Source: Atrina japonica (lineage: Eukaryota > Mollusca > Bivalvia > Pterioida > Pinnidae). From it: a stretch of 64,000 nt of DNA. Below are positions 12,955 through 24,989 of this stretch, in pieces. The notes under the pieces are model-generated. The model saw only the letters and a list, made by a program, of their open reading frames with translations, was not told where the DNA came from and did not search any database. Both the position numbers and the translations under genes were made by a program. Where the stretch lies: the NCBI GenBank assembly GCA_030159075.1, contig BROG01000528.1, forward strand, positions 102,501 through 166,500, read 5' to 3'. Numbering within the stretch: the stretch's first letter is position 1; every line of letters starts with the position of its first letter.

Positions 12955-13020
12955 ACAGAAAGACGAAAAGATGTTGTACTGACTGGAAAAGACAGGAAAA
13001 TGTAGTTCCGACTGGAGAAA
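12955..13020. repeat. Left-edge monomers of the satellite
   Basis: Two to three diverged ~32-bp monomers ('gttgtactgactgg', 'aaagacaggaaaatgtag', 'ttccgactggagaaagaga'). They lead into the homogeneous 96-bp core. Confidence 0.75.
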
Positions 13021-14745
13021 GAGATTGGGTCATCAAGTACTAGCTGAAGATAGACGGGAAATTGTTAAACTGACTGGTTAAAGAAAGACAGAAAAATGTA
13101 GTACCGACTGAAGAAAGAGACTGGGTCATCAAGTACTGACTGAACATAGACGGGAAATTGTTAAACTGACTGGTTAAAGAAAGACAGAAAAATGTAGTAC
13201 CGACTGAAGAAAGAGACTGGGTCATCAAGTACTGACTGAACATAGACGGGGAATTGTTAAACTGACTGGTTAAAGAAAGACAGAAAAATGTAGTACCGAC
13301 TGAAGAAAGAGACTGGGTCATCAAGTACTGACTGAACATAGACGGGAAATTGTTAAACTGACTGGTTAAAGAAAGACAGAAAAATGTGTAGTACCGACTG
13401 AAGAAAGAGACTGGGTCATCAAGTACTGACTGAACATAGACGGGAAATTGTTAAACTGACTGGTTAAAGAAAGACAGAAAAATGTAGTACCGACTGAAGA
13501 AAGAGACTGGGTCATCAAGTACTGACTGAACATAGACGGGAAATTATTAAACTGACTGGTTAAAGAAAGACAGAAAAATGTAGGTAGTACCGACTGAAGA
13601 AAGAGACTGGGTCATCAAGTACTGACTGAACATAGACGGGAAATTATTAAACTGACTGGTTAAAGAAAGACAGAAAAATGTAGTACCGACTGAAGAAAGA
13701 GACTGGGTCATCAAGTACTGACTGAACATAGACGGGAAATTGTTAAACTGACTGGTTAAAGAAAGACAGAGAAATGTAGTACCGACTGAAGAAAGAGACT
13801 GGGTCATCAAGTACTGACTGAACATAGACGGGAAATTGTTAAACTGACTGGTTTAAGAAAGACAGAAAAATGTAGTTTAGTACCGACTGAAGAAAGAGAC
13901 TGGGTCATCAAGTACTGACTGAACATAGACGGGAAATTGTTAAACTGACTGGTTAAAGAAAGACAGAAAAATGTAGTACCGACTGAAGAAAGAGACTGGG
14001 TCATCAAGTACTGACTGAACATAGACGGGAAATTGTTAAACTGACTGGTTAAAGAAAGACAGAAAAATGTAGTACCGACTGAAGAAAGAGACTGGGTCAT
14101 CAAGTACTGACTGAACATAGACGGGAAATTGTTAAACTGACTGGTTTAAGAAAGACAGAAAAAATGTAGTAGTAGTACGACTGAAGAAAGAGACTGGGTC
14201 ATCAAGTACTGACTGAACATAGACGGGAAATTGTTAAACTGACTGGTTAAAGAAAGACAGAGAAATGTAGTACCGACTGAAGAAAGAGACTGGGTCATCA
14301 AGTACTGACTGAACATAGACGGGAAATTATTAAACTGACTGGTTAAAGAAAGACAGAAAAATGTAGTACCGACTGAAGAAAGAGACTGGGTCATCAAGTA
14401 CTGACTGAACATAGACGGGAAATTGTTAAACTGACTGGTTAAAGAAAGACAGAAAAATGTGTTAGTACCGACTGAAGAAAGAGACTGGGTCATCAAGTAC
14501 TGACTGAACATAGACGGGAAATTGTTAAAACTGACTGGTTAAAGAAAGACAGAAAAATGTAGTACCGACTGAAGAAAGAGACTGGGTCATCAAGTACTGA
14601 CTGAAACATAGACGGGAAATTGTTAAACTGACTGGTTAAAGAAAGACAGAAAAATGTAGTACCGACTGAAGAAAGAGACTGGGTCATCAAGTACTGACTG
14701 AACATAGACGGGAAATTGTTAAACTGACTGGTTAAAGAAAGACAG
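13020..14745. repeat. 96-bp higher-order satellite core, ~18 units
   Basis: The landmark 'gggtcatcaagtactgac' recurs about every 96 bp, from 13027 to 14680. Units are almost identical; a few run to 97-102 bp because of small insertions near 'aaaatgtagta'. Each unit splits into three related ~32-bp parts, beginning near 'atgtagtaccgactgaagaa', 'aagtactgactgaacataga' and 'gttaaactgactggttaaag'. Because 96 is a multiple of 3, the minus strand shows open frames with a 32-residue periodic peptide. Indels break these frames repeatedly, so I do not call a protein. Confidence 0.95.
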
Positions 14746-16035
14746 AGAAATGTAGTACTGACTGGAGAAAGACGGAGAAATGTGGTACTGACTGTAGACA
14801 GAGGGACGAGGAAGTGTAATACTGACTGTAGACAAAGAGAAGAGGAAATGTAATACTGACTGTATACAAAGGGACGAGGAAATGTAATACTGACTGTTGA
14901 CAAAGGGACGAGCAATTGTAATGCTGAATGTAGTCAAAGGGACGAGGAAATGTAATACTGACTGTAGACAAAGAGACGAGGAAATGTAATACTGACTAGT
15001 CAAAGAGACGCGGAAATGTAATACTTACTGTAGACAAAGGGACGAGGAAATGTAATACTGACTAGAAAAAGGGACGAGGAAATGTAATGCTAGAAATGTT
15101 GTACTGAATTGAGAAAGAAAGACGGATAAATGTAGTAATGACTATAGAAAGACGAAGAAATGTTGTACTGCCTGGAGACAGAGAGACGGATAAATCTAGT
15201 ATTGACTTGAGAAAGACGGAGAAATGTATGTCTAAGTAGAGGAAAAAAGACGGAAAATGTTGTACTGACTGGAGAAACAAGATGGAGAAATGTAGTTCTG
15301 ACTGACTAGAGAAACAAGGTGGAGAAATGATGTACTGACTGCAGGAAGACGGAGAAATGTATTACTGACTGAAAAAAGAGAAATGTAGTACTGACTGCCT
15401 AGAGGAACAAGACGGTAAAACTTAGTACTCACTGGAGACACACAGAGAAATGTAGTTACTTCCTACAGAAAGAAAGGCATATAAATGTAGTATTGCCTAG
15501 AGGAAGATGGAGAAATGTTATACTGACTGGAGACAGAAAGACGGATAAATATAGTACTGACTGGAGAAAGACGGGGAAATGTCATGCTGACTGGGGAAAG
15601 ACAAAAAGATGTAGTACTGACTGCAAAACAGTAAGACGAAAAAATGTAGTATTGACTGGAGTAAGACGGGGGAATGTCGTACTGACTGGAGAATGACGGT
15701 GAAATGTACTGGCAGGAGAAAAGCGGAGAAATGTACTGACTGACTACAGACATAAAATCGAATAAATATAGTACTGACTGGAGAAAGACGGGGAAATGTC
15801 ATGCTGACTGGGGAAAGACAGAAAGATGTAGAATTGAATGCAAAACAGAAAGACGGAAAAATGTAGTACTAACTGGAGTGAGACGGGGGGAATGTCATAC
15901 TGACTGGAGAATGACGGTGAAATGTACTGACAGGAGAAAAGCGGAAATATGAAGTACTGACTGACTGGAGACATAAAGGCGGATAAATGTAGTAGTATTG
16001 ACTGGTGAGTGATCGAAATGCATAGAAATGCAGTT
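14746..16035. repeat. Diverged monomeric satellite beside the core
   Basis: The array continues as degenerate ~30-40 bp monomers of 'tgtagtactgactgga' plus 'gaaagacggagaaa'. Near 14800-15060 a variant with 'gacaaagggacgaggaaatg' expands. The block 15540-15760 recurs at about 15760-15985 (period ~221 bp), so a second, larger duplication acted here. Open frames on both strands reflect the repeat. Confidence 0.9.
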
Positions 16036-16164
16036 ACTATATAGATTAGGAGCATTAAAATGGAGAAATAAAGTAATGAAAATAAGGTATTGCAAACAGA
16101 AATACGGGCGAAATGCGCGTATGGAACGCACGGAAGAGAGAAAGACACAAAATAATACATAGTA

Positions 16165-16445
16165 GTACGTATAAAAGAGACAAGGATGTGCCCAGCACAT
16201 ATTAGAGACAGAAGGATGTGTACAGTACGTATTGGAGACAGAAGGATGTGTACAGTACGTATTGGAGACAGAAGGATGTGTATGTGTTAGAGACAAAAGG
16301 AAGGATGTGTACAGACGTATTGGAGACAGAAGGATGTGTATGTGTTAGAGACAAAAGGTAGGATGTGTACAGACGTATTGGTGACAGAAGGATGTGTATG
16401 TGTTAGAGACAAAAGGAAGGATGTGTACAGACGTATTGGAGACAT
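16165..16445. repeat. Tandem repeat 'ggagacagaaggatgtgt', 33 bp then ~63-66 bp
   Basis: Early copies (16195-16270) repeat every ~33 bp as 'acgtattggagacagaagga' plus 'tgtgtacagt'. Later copies (16265-16440) repeat as a longer composite that includes 'tatgtgttagagacaaaagg'. It is distinct from, but adjacent to, the preceding satellite. Confidence 0.85.
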
Positions 16446-16717
16446 TTATATTTACAAAAATGATCAAACATGTCATATACTATAAACAACTGGCCAAACA
16501 ATAGCTGTAGTGTTGTGTTTAATGTGAAACACATTATATTTATCATCACGGGGATAAGTATGTACTTTGAGTTAATGTAAACAAGAATTTCGTATTGTAA
16601 CATGGGTCAGTGGTCACATACAAAAACAACAGTGGTTGTATCTCAGAATAGAAAGGTATACCTTTGTATACATGTGTATCCACCGTGAAAAATACTTAAT
16701 ACTGGGTAGGTTTGTAA

Positions 16718-16790
16718 GAGAGAGAGAGAGAAAGAGGGAGACTTAATATCAGGTAAGTTTGAGAGAGAGAGACTTAATACTGGGTAAGTT

Positions 16791-16825
<35 letters not shown>

Positions 16826-16826
16826 T
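16718..16826. repeat. GA and GT microsatellites within a duplicated unit
   Basis: The segment 'cttaatactgggtaagttt' plus a (GA)n or (GT)n run occurs about three times. The end of the block is (TG)n followed by (AG)n. Confidence 0.8.
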
Positions 16827-16924
16827 GCTAGTTAATTACATACCACGCTATGACAAAACTTGGGATCAAATCTAACTAAAAACCGATCTCTCATCGCACC
16901 CCTTTACTGATATGTCACATAAAT

Positions 16925-18410
16925 ATTCAGTGGTGTAGCTAGGTCCAGAAAAGTGGGGAGGGGGCACAACATATTGGGAATGGATTATAGGGGCGGATCT
17001 AGGAATTTTCAAAGGGGGCGTAAAAAAAATTTTTTTTTGGGGGGGGGGGGTTGACAAGACGCCATGTGCGTGAAAATAGTACGTTCTTTATGCAGTGGTG
17101 TAGGAGGCAAATCAAAAGGTGGTTTTAAAAGGAATTTTGTTTGAAGCTGGTGACATTAATTAAATTACTTTAAAAATTAAAATTTAAACTTATATTAAAA
17201 CTATTTATGCAATGCATACCTCATCAATGGTAGAGTGATGACTTCAGTTTGGAGTGGTATAAATGATATACAAAGTCGCCGAGCGAGGCACGAAAATGTT
17301 TGGTAATTATTTTTTTAATTTGTCGATTTTTTATTGAAAAATGAAAGGGTTTACACCTATTTTATCAACTTTAGACGACACTCTCCATCATCACTGCACT
17401 ACGTGTTGGATTAATTGTGAGACTTTATTTCATTAGGGGTAGGGTTTTACGCATCTTTCTTTTTCTTTTTTTTTTAATTTGGAATCCCTTTTTTCTGCAT
17501 CCAGACGCGAAAATACGCATATCAATCTGCTAATAAACTAATTTTCAAAAGAAGGTTGGATCAGCAAAAAAGTTACCAAAATCAGAATTTTGGTCTAGTA
17601 TCCCCCATACCTTGTAGGTTAAAAAAATCATTGATGGATGAATATGAAAGCCAGATGAGGTATCCTCTAGCTTCCAGACACAAAAATCGCCATTTCCCCT
17701 TGGTCCAGGGTATGCTTCCCAGAAATGTTCAATTATTAAAGCCCAGAGAGTTAATTATCACATTGCGACTCCTTTTTATCCCGGCCAAATATTGCATTAA
17801 ATTGACATGCGTATCATTTATCAAAGATAAATTGAGTATCAGCAAACACAAATGCATGAGCATGATGAGGGAGTCCAGAACACTTGATTTTTAAAAATTC
17901 TGGGAAGCCTTTTTTCTGGATCCCAGACGTGTTGATAATGTATATAAAACAATGGTATGTGAGAAAGTGTGGGGAGGGGGCACCCCCTGGCTGCACCTGT
18001 ACCTACATACATGTAATGTATAAATAGTTGCTAAGATATAACTTACATTTTGATATAATGCAAAATTTCCAAGTTTATAAATTAATTTTCATATTCATAC
18101 CAGCTGAGGAAAATAAAACGAAAATTTCTTTACCGAAATGATGGGCAACAGGGAAGGAAGGGTATATATATTGTAGTTGTTTTGGCCGAGTGTAGCGAGG
18201 CGCGAAAAGTTTGGTAATAATAAGTACGGTTTCCGGAAAATCAATTATTCAAGAATTAAAACTACTGCCTTGAAAAAATCAAGTATTTAAAAAAAATTGT
18301 CTTTGTGATAAAGGAAATTACGTCAAAAAGTGGGGGAGCACAAACATACTTGTGCCCCCAAGTTTCAAAAGTGGGGCACGTTCCCCCTCTGCCCCCTTTC
18401 CTACGCCTTT
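16925..18410. mobile_element. Degenerate transposon-derived block, family uncertain
   Basis: The left end has 'cagtggtgtagctaggtcc' (and again 'cagtggtgtaggaggc' at 17094). The right end, near 18400, has 'cccctttcctacgcctttga', which on the other strand reads 'aaaggcgtaggaaagggg', a plausible inverted terminus. A motif 'ccgagcgaggc' then 'gaaaa-tttggtaat' occurs near 17277 and 18185. A block with 'cccttttttctgcatcc' is echoed near 17910. There are poly-G and poly-T runs near 17025-17050. No transposase motif is recognisable in the frames inside, including 17556-17894. Confidence 0.5.
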
Positions 18411-18411
18411 G

Positions 18412-18575
18412 ATATTATAAACATAATACCACAGTTATAATGCTCATGAAGATCGTTTCTGTCAATAAGACTTCATCAGTTGAGCTCCAATTTTAAATAG
18501 ATTTTGTTAAATGAAAGTGGTATAATACAAGGCGAAATAATAAATCTAAATGCATAGCCAAATCCGTCTAAGAGT
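18412..18575 (+). mobile_element. Short element with 'ataaacataatacca' terminus
   Basis: It starts with 'tattataaacataatacca' and continues with 'ttataatgctcatgaagatc' and 'agacttcatcagttgagctc'. It ends near 'aataataaatctaaatgca'. The same start recurs at 50648 and 63668, and the same end at 63958. The terminus equals that of the complete MITE at 61434-61683. Confidence 0.68.
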
Positions 18576-18832
18576 AAGCACTGTAAACAGATGACTTGTT
18601 AGAAAACGGAAGCAATGAGAATTTCGTTTTTATTTAGATTGCTCTGGTTCAATCATTTTCAGTCAACTACAGTTTATGTGATTTTGATTGGACAAAGTTA
18701 GTACAAATGTACAAGGAAGCTTTAATTTAATCAGCCACCGGCAAACTCCGAGTGTTATAACTTTTTGTGGGATAATAATTTTCATTTTATTTGTTTATTA
18801 GTCTAAGACGAAATAATTTAATCACTTGCCAT

Positions 18833-19165
18833 CTGTATTCTGTTGATAGAGACACTTAACCCCTGTAATCTGTTGATAGATAGACACTTACCCCCTGTAA
18901 TCTGTTGATAGACACTTAACCCTTGTAATTTGAAAATACAGACACTTACCCCCTGTTATCTGTTGATAGACACTTAACCCCTGTGAGACACTTACTCCCT
19001 GTAATCTGTTGATACAGACCCCTGTCATTTCATAATTTGATAATAGAGACATTCACCCCGTGTAATTTGTTGATAAAGACACTTAACCCATGTAATCTGT
19101 TGATAGAAGACACTTACCCCTGTAATATGGTAATAGAAACACTTACCCCCTGTAATCTGTTGAAT
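18833..19165. repeat. Minisatellite, ~30-38 bp unit
   Basis: About nine copies of 'tctgttgatagagacactta' plus 'ccccctgtaa', with variable spacers. The frame at 19037-19306 is the repeat read through and then leaves it; it is not a credible gene. Confidence 0.88.
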
Positions 19166-19169
19166 GAAT

Positions 19170-21390
19170 TGATTATGCTCAAAACACTTTTCCCTTTATA
19201 TATTTTGCACATCACGCTTGATAACAGAGACAGGCTTAATGATATCCTGAGGAATTCCTGCACGTGCATTTTTCTTTTTTTTTTTCTTTTCACAAGCAAG
19301 AGATAATTCAGAGAAAAGGGTGGCGCAATGTATCAAATGTTGTGACGTAATAAGTGGTCCTTTTGTTAGTTTTCAATAACCAGTAAAGATCAACACCGAA
19401 TCGTTGAAGGAAAACCAAGTTGGTTACGACTATGTCGATGTAACGGTAAACTGAATCGCTATTGTGCGTGAGATTAAGATTTTTGCTACACTGCAGATGA
19501 CAACACCATTTCTTTGAGATGTCGGTTAAGTCGGCACTTTGAATTTGATTAAGACTTCTCTATGGAGCTGAAGCTTAGTGATACAGTAAAATTTTAATCC
19601 CCCGAAAATTAAGTGGTATGCTGTGGCTAAATATCGTTTGCGCAAAATCAGTGAAACTACGTTTTTTTTCGAATACACCTGTAGTAATGTCATCACTTTA
19701 ACTGGTACACTATTTGATTACGTCACTACGTATTTCACACACTTATCACAGTTACGTTATTCATATACAAAAGTGATTACGTCACAATACATGAAACAGT
19801 GTATTTATAATTTCATTAAACACACATTGTCATTACGTCATATTACTCCATGTTCAGGTATCGTGTTGTTTCTGGAATGTCACTTAACACATGAGCATCC
19901 GAGTGGCAGTGTACTACACAAGTACAACGTCTTCCAAGCTTGTATAAATTAAATGAATGGCCGGATGATAACAATAAACTGAATAAGGGTTTTCCACAAT
20001 TCTACTATTATAGACAAAAGTGTATCATTTCATCAACCATCTAGAATACTGAAAACAGCGTTTATTCCAAATACGTTGTCCAAAATATCAGAACAAGTAA
20101 AATCCGAATTTTCACTGACCTCACTCATAGGATGTTTTTTTTTCGCATACCTTCGGTGTGGTCGATCTTATCGACATAAAATGTAAAGGGTTTTCGAATG
20201 AACTTAAAATGAATAGATACATTTAATTTCTTACGAGAACGCCATTACGCCGACGGCCAAATTTCATTCACTTTTAATTTGATAGTTGAAGTCCTTTCAC
20301 ACCTTTTCACCTTGCTCTTTTATGATTTATCGAGGCAATTTTATTTTGGAGAAAAGAATCGGAATGCATGAAGAGTTGGTTTAAATACCAGTGGTTTTTT
20401 GGATGACCAAATCTATTGTAATGGATATCGGTGTGTCGGAAAGAGAGATGACGAATTCAGAAAGATTTTTTTTTTTCAATTCTGAGGTTCAAGACACGAT
20501 GTCACAATAGTGTCGTACATCTGTACATACACGAGTTCAAGATTTCAATTTTCTTTTACCAATCTTAAAAGCGAAAATACCTAAAACTTATTGTTATTAA
20601 AACGCCTCTGGCAAATGTATTTCTTGTCAACAAAATTTATTGACAACTATCGAAGTCCTGTGGTTATTTACAGAAGCATTTTAACTTTACGTATGACTAA
20701 CTTACGGGTATATTCAGGGTACCTGTTTGTTTTCTTATATGGGTGATCTGACCCTTAGATAAATACGCCATAACTGTCAAATCTTGATAAACAATCATAC
20801 ATATGATATTTTGTTTTGTGAAAAAAAAGTCTCAGAAGTAAGGTGATTTTGATTTGTATTGACGAGTCTGTAAGAGTTCCTGATGACACGCTCATTTTTT
20901 TTTATTTAATTACTCTGAATTATTTAATTTATTGTATTTTTTACATTTTTATAATGATTTCAATGCATTGAATAACGTAAGAACTAATACTTACCTTCAT
21001 ATAGCATCCACCATTTCATGCGGATATACATTTTAGAATGTTTGGTTGGGGTGCGTTAAGGAATTATTTCTGATGAGTATTTTTCTCTTTAAAATACCGG
21101 ATATTACATATACATATGGCGAATTTTGAGAGAGAGAGATTTATGTATATGGATCAACACATCATTATTGGTTCATCATTATTTTCTTTTATTCGGTTTA
21201 TGCAATTCTTTATTATAATGTATTTAAATTAACCCTATAATTAAATAAAACAATAAATAAATGTCATGGATGGGCCAATCAAGATTCACAATGTCTAATA
21301 AAAATTTGTAAATCTATACAATGTTGTTCATATCATTATTATAAATCATAGTACTGAAAGTACTGATACGAGTTGATGGCAATTTAAGTT
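19170..21390. other. No recognised gene; four CRE-like sites
   Basis: No exon found. The frame 19623-19952 has no ATG start and no recognised domain. The 24-bp sequence starting 'ggatgggccaatcaagattc' at 21268 recurs at 23555, suggesting an undescribed dispersed repeat. Confidence 0.5.
19716..19841 (+). promoter_or_regulatory. Cluster of CRE/ATF-like sites (weak)
   Basis: GATTACGTCAC occurs at 19716 and 19775 and CATTACGTCAT at 19831, spaced 59 and about 55 bp. A further site on the opposite orientation, GTGACGTAAT, is near 19343. The octamer matches the ATF/CREB type core. The regular spacing may simply reflect an old tandem duplication, and no gene start is visible nearby. Confidence 0.2.
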
Positions 21391-21393
21391 TTA

Positions 21394-21741
21394 TTGAGTA
21401 TAACATACGAAGTATACTGAGCCGGCCTCAGTAGCGCGCTCGACTCTTGATAGTGAGTTCGAGTCCAACTGGCGACAGGTTGCCGAGCATAGGCCAAAAT
21501 TTGAAGTCCTTCGCCGGCATTGGTGACTTCTCCATATGAGTGAAATATTGAGTATAACATACGAAGTATACTGAGCCGGCCTCGGTAGCGCGCTCGACTC
21601 TGGATCGTGAGTTCGAGTCCAACCGGCGACAGGTTGCCGAACAAAAGCCAAAATTTGAAGTCCTTCGCCGGCATTGGTGACTTCTCCATATGAGTGAAAT
21701 ATTCTTGAGTTGGACGTTAAACAACAATAAACAAACATACT
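21394..21741 (+). mobile_element. SINE copy with a tandem partial duplication
   Basis: The tRNA-like head ('gccggcctcggtagcgcgct', B box 'gagttcgagtcc') is joined to the 3' domain ('ggttgccgagcataggcc', 'ttctccatatgagtgaaat') with the middle deleted. The segment from 21393, including 25 bp of flank, is repeated at 21547 (period 154 bp). Only the second copy has the full tail 'gacgttaaacaacaataaac'. 'atactga' occurs on both outer sides and may be the target duplication. Open frames across it are not genes. Confidence 0.88.
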
Positions 21742-24165
21742 GAATTCTTTATAATTAGCTCAAAATAAGTTTTACAAAACAAAGAAACTAAAAATCGGGT
21801 AAGACATTTGGCCTAACGTGATTATTTATTATGCAACAAACTACATAGATCAGCGATATGATTATAAAATCTTGTGCTTATTATTTCTAATCGACAGAGC
21901 AGTATTATACCCTTACGCTATACTTCCTATCAGTAGCCTTATGTCTCAAGGTCAATACGTGTACATTTAAAACATTTTCCCAATTTCTAAGACTGTCGAG
22001 AGTTTCTCATCAGTTAAGATCACGTGAATGAGGAGGTTATGACGCAGATTTGGGGGAAATTTGTATTTAAAATTATCTGTTTTGATATATGTACTTCTAT
22101 GTCCAACTTGCCAGTACACAGTAAGGGAAACTTGACCAAAACTCATTTGCATATTAATCGTGCGCAAAAATTATTAACAGTCCAGTCTCTCGCTTTTAAT
22201 GTCGATTCTATCACAAGAGTATAATGGTTAAAAAATAATTAAAAGTAACGTTCTAACGCGAATTTATAATATCTTAAAATTCATAGAAGAATAAGGATAG
22301 CCGCCGAACTGTTATGTCTTCATTTAATAGCATATATTTGAACAAGTCTTGTAGACCTATATTTTTCAGAGAATTGATACTATATTTTCGTCATTTTAAA
22401 AAGCATAAATATACGAGTAAAAGAGTTGAGTTTATGTTGCTGAAATGCACATACATGTGTAATTTTGCGTCAATATAATGATGTGTTTAATGAGGCAGAT
22501 ATTACATTAATATATAGTAGGTATCCCATACTGCCAAATGTGATTTGACTTGTCCCCAATAAACAACTTAGCATAACAAAACTGCGTTGATGTTCCATCA
22601 ACTCGTAAAAATGGTGTCATTACAAATTTCTTTTTTCTTGATTCCAGACACTAAGACCACCCTTTCAAAAGCATATCACTGATTTATTTCCACGTGAAAA
22701 GAAACTCTAACATTGCTAATCTTCACTTCTCTGTGTAAATGAAATTAGCCAAACTCGAACCCCAACTCATTTCTAGAACCGCCCATGCATCACACGGAAT
22801 AGTAGTCCGTTTTAATTCAGACAATTTAAAGGAATGAGATTTCTGGAGGGGTGATCGTCGGTCCTCTATTGTGTTTTATCCTAAACTTTCGCATATGACT
22901 TAACTCTGTTCTTTTGTTCAATCACATCCGGGCATGGGTGTGTCCCTGAACCTGATCCCGACTCTATCCCATCTGTTATACGATATTATACACAACTTAA
23001 CTTCATATCTTTCAACAAAGGTCGCATCCGGGGGTCAAACATTCCCCGTGTTCCAAAAGGCTGAATCCGCCCGGCGTGCGATCAACCATGAACGGGTTCA
23101 GCTATCGGACGACGGACATAAAATGATTTGATATTGCAAACACCCAAACTTGTGATCCATCCTAGACATTTAAATAAAACCTTGAATCAACTGTCATTGT
23201 TAAACGAATTACACATCGCATAAGAATAAGATATAGGTGTAAACACAACAAGAGGAAACCTAAATATTAACAGTAAACAGGATAATCTATATAATAACGA
23301 GAACCCGAGGTATAGTGCCTGTTCTTCGCCATTCACCTGTTTCAATTGTAATGTGTCACAAAGGAAAATCCGACAGATGAATAAAAAGTAGGTATAAATT
23401 ACAGGTAAATTACAGGTGTGTAGCCACCTATCATCGTGTATAGATGAGTCATATTTGTATTTTAAAGAGTTCAATATTGATCTGCATTTCATTTTAAATA
23501 ATACAAAAGTACGGGTTCGGAGATAAATAGGTTAATATTTTAGAGTAGTTAACTGGATGGGCCAATCAAGATTCACAAATTGTATTTTGTACAAAGTAAG
23601 TTGATATCGATTAACTTAAGAGAAATGTGTATTGGATATAAGGAAAGTACATGTATGTTTTAGGACCGAAATGAGATTACCTTGAAGTGGAGCATTTTTA
23701 TTTACAAAATACAGTAAATGTCATTTCTCATTTATTTTGAAATTTACTTCACGTTGATGAATTCCATCTCTGCTTACGCCCATATAGATCCACGTTCATT
23801 AAACGTCAAGATATGGCACATCAGGGGAGCAGAAAGTTTGTAACAATTATTGAGGTGATGATGCAAACATAATATCTGGTACAGGTTGTCTTTTGACAAA
23901 TTAAATAATCATATATTACATAAAAGCACGTTAGCCACTTGGAATACAAAACGGTGGCTATTTTGAAAAAAAAACATGTAGTCTGGTTTTCACATGTGAA
24001 AAAATGAGGATTTTAATCGATATAGATACTCAATTAAATCTATTGAAGCATTTGAAAGTAGTTTTTATTATACTATTTATTGATTTTTAATAACAGATTG
24101 ACATTAAATAACTTGTATTATGTTAAAAGAATCTACAAGAACAACTCTATACGCCATATTGATTC
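21742..24165. other. AT-rich DNA without recognised gene
   Basis: Short frames only. The 24-bp repeat shared with 21268 is at 23555. Nothing else could be supported. Confidence 0.5.
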
Positions 24166-24189
24166 TTTATTCAACCAATTGCAATACAG

Positions 24190-24851
24190 CATATAGGTAT
24201 AATGATTCAGTGCTCAATAAAAAGTATAGAGTTGACAACAGAGGGTACAGCAAAATACATGTACATGTATATTGAAATGAAATTACAATATTATCTACAC
24301 AAAGTATCTTGTATACTTTCACTGAGGTTAATATATATATAATCTTGACATAATGAATTAGGGTTGTAATATTGATACAATAAATCAATCGATTTCTTGT
24401 CATTAACAACCGTCGTTTAACTATAGAAAAGTGTAAATATTTTACTAGATTGGTTAATGTTTTAGTATTTCTGGAGCCAAGCAATTGAACAAGTTTAAAA
24501 ACAGATGGACGATTAATATAGTATGGCTTGACGTAACACCGTTTGAGATCTTCATATACTGGACATAACAAAATGAAATGCATTTCATCCTCCAGATCGC
24601 ATCTATTACATAATGTAAATATTCTATTATCTCTGGAGATGTTATTTTACCTACCCTCCCCAATGTTCAAAGAGTGAATGTAAACGGTATTTACATAAAA
24701 TCAATTTATACTTTTGAAACATTGGCCTATCAAGATATACCTGAAATTGAAATCTGTCAACAATATGTTTGTAAAGGATATATTTAGACGACCCTTCAAA
24801 TGAACTTAACAAACCTTGCACAAAATTATCATATAAACACTGTGAATGCAT
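24190..24851 (-). pseudogene. LINE ORF2 C-terminal fragment (zinc-binding region)
   Basis: Read on the minus strand from about 24851, the translation shows the region after the reverse transcriptase of a non-LTR retrotransposon: 'YKLILCKYRLHS', then (after a frameshift near 24670) 'NIGEGR', a stop, 'NNISRDNRIFTLCNRC' and 'DLEDEMHFILLCPVYEDLKR'. The CxxC...H...C spacing matches the C-terminal zinc-binding region of LINE ORF2. Upstream sequence ('CLYDNFVQGLLSSFEG') is in frame. At least one frameshift and one stop make this a dead 5'-truncated copy. The clade cannot be told by eye. Confidence 0.82.
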
Positions 24852-24989
24852 CTGTAAAAATATTTCTCATTCATCACAAATTGGTTATCCAAAACATAAT
24901 TAAATCCATGTGAATACAAATCATTTTATAATATGTACAATCCAGTTATCCTTACAATTAGGTTTGCAATGAGAAAGTTGGACAAGCTT

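Noticed and set aside
13040..15003. Minus-strand frames of 90-140 codons with repeated 32-residue peptides
   Set aside because: They follow the 96-bp satellite and are cut repeatedly by indels; no conserved frame over the array.
15463..16296. Overlapping frames on both strands with repetitive Ser/Tyr/Phe-rich or Lys-rich peptides
   Set aside because: Products of the diverged monomer satellite.
17556..17894. 112-codon plus-strand frame
   Set aside because: Lies in a degenerate transposon block and shows no domain.
19623..19952. 109-codon plus-strand frame
   Set aside because: Starts at GTG, no domain, and is structured by the repeated TTACGTCA motif.
21384..21738. Three minus-strand frames of ~100 codons with tandem similarity
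   Set aside because: They are translations of the duplicated SINE.
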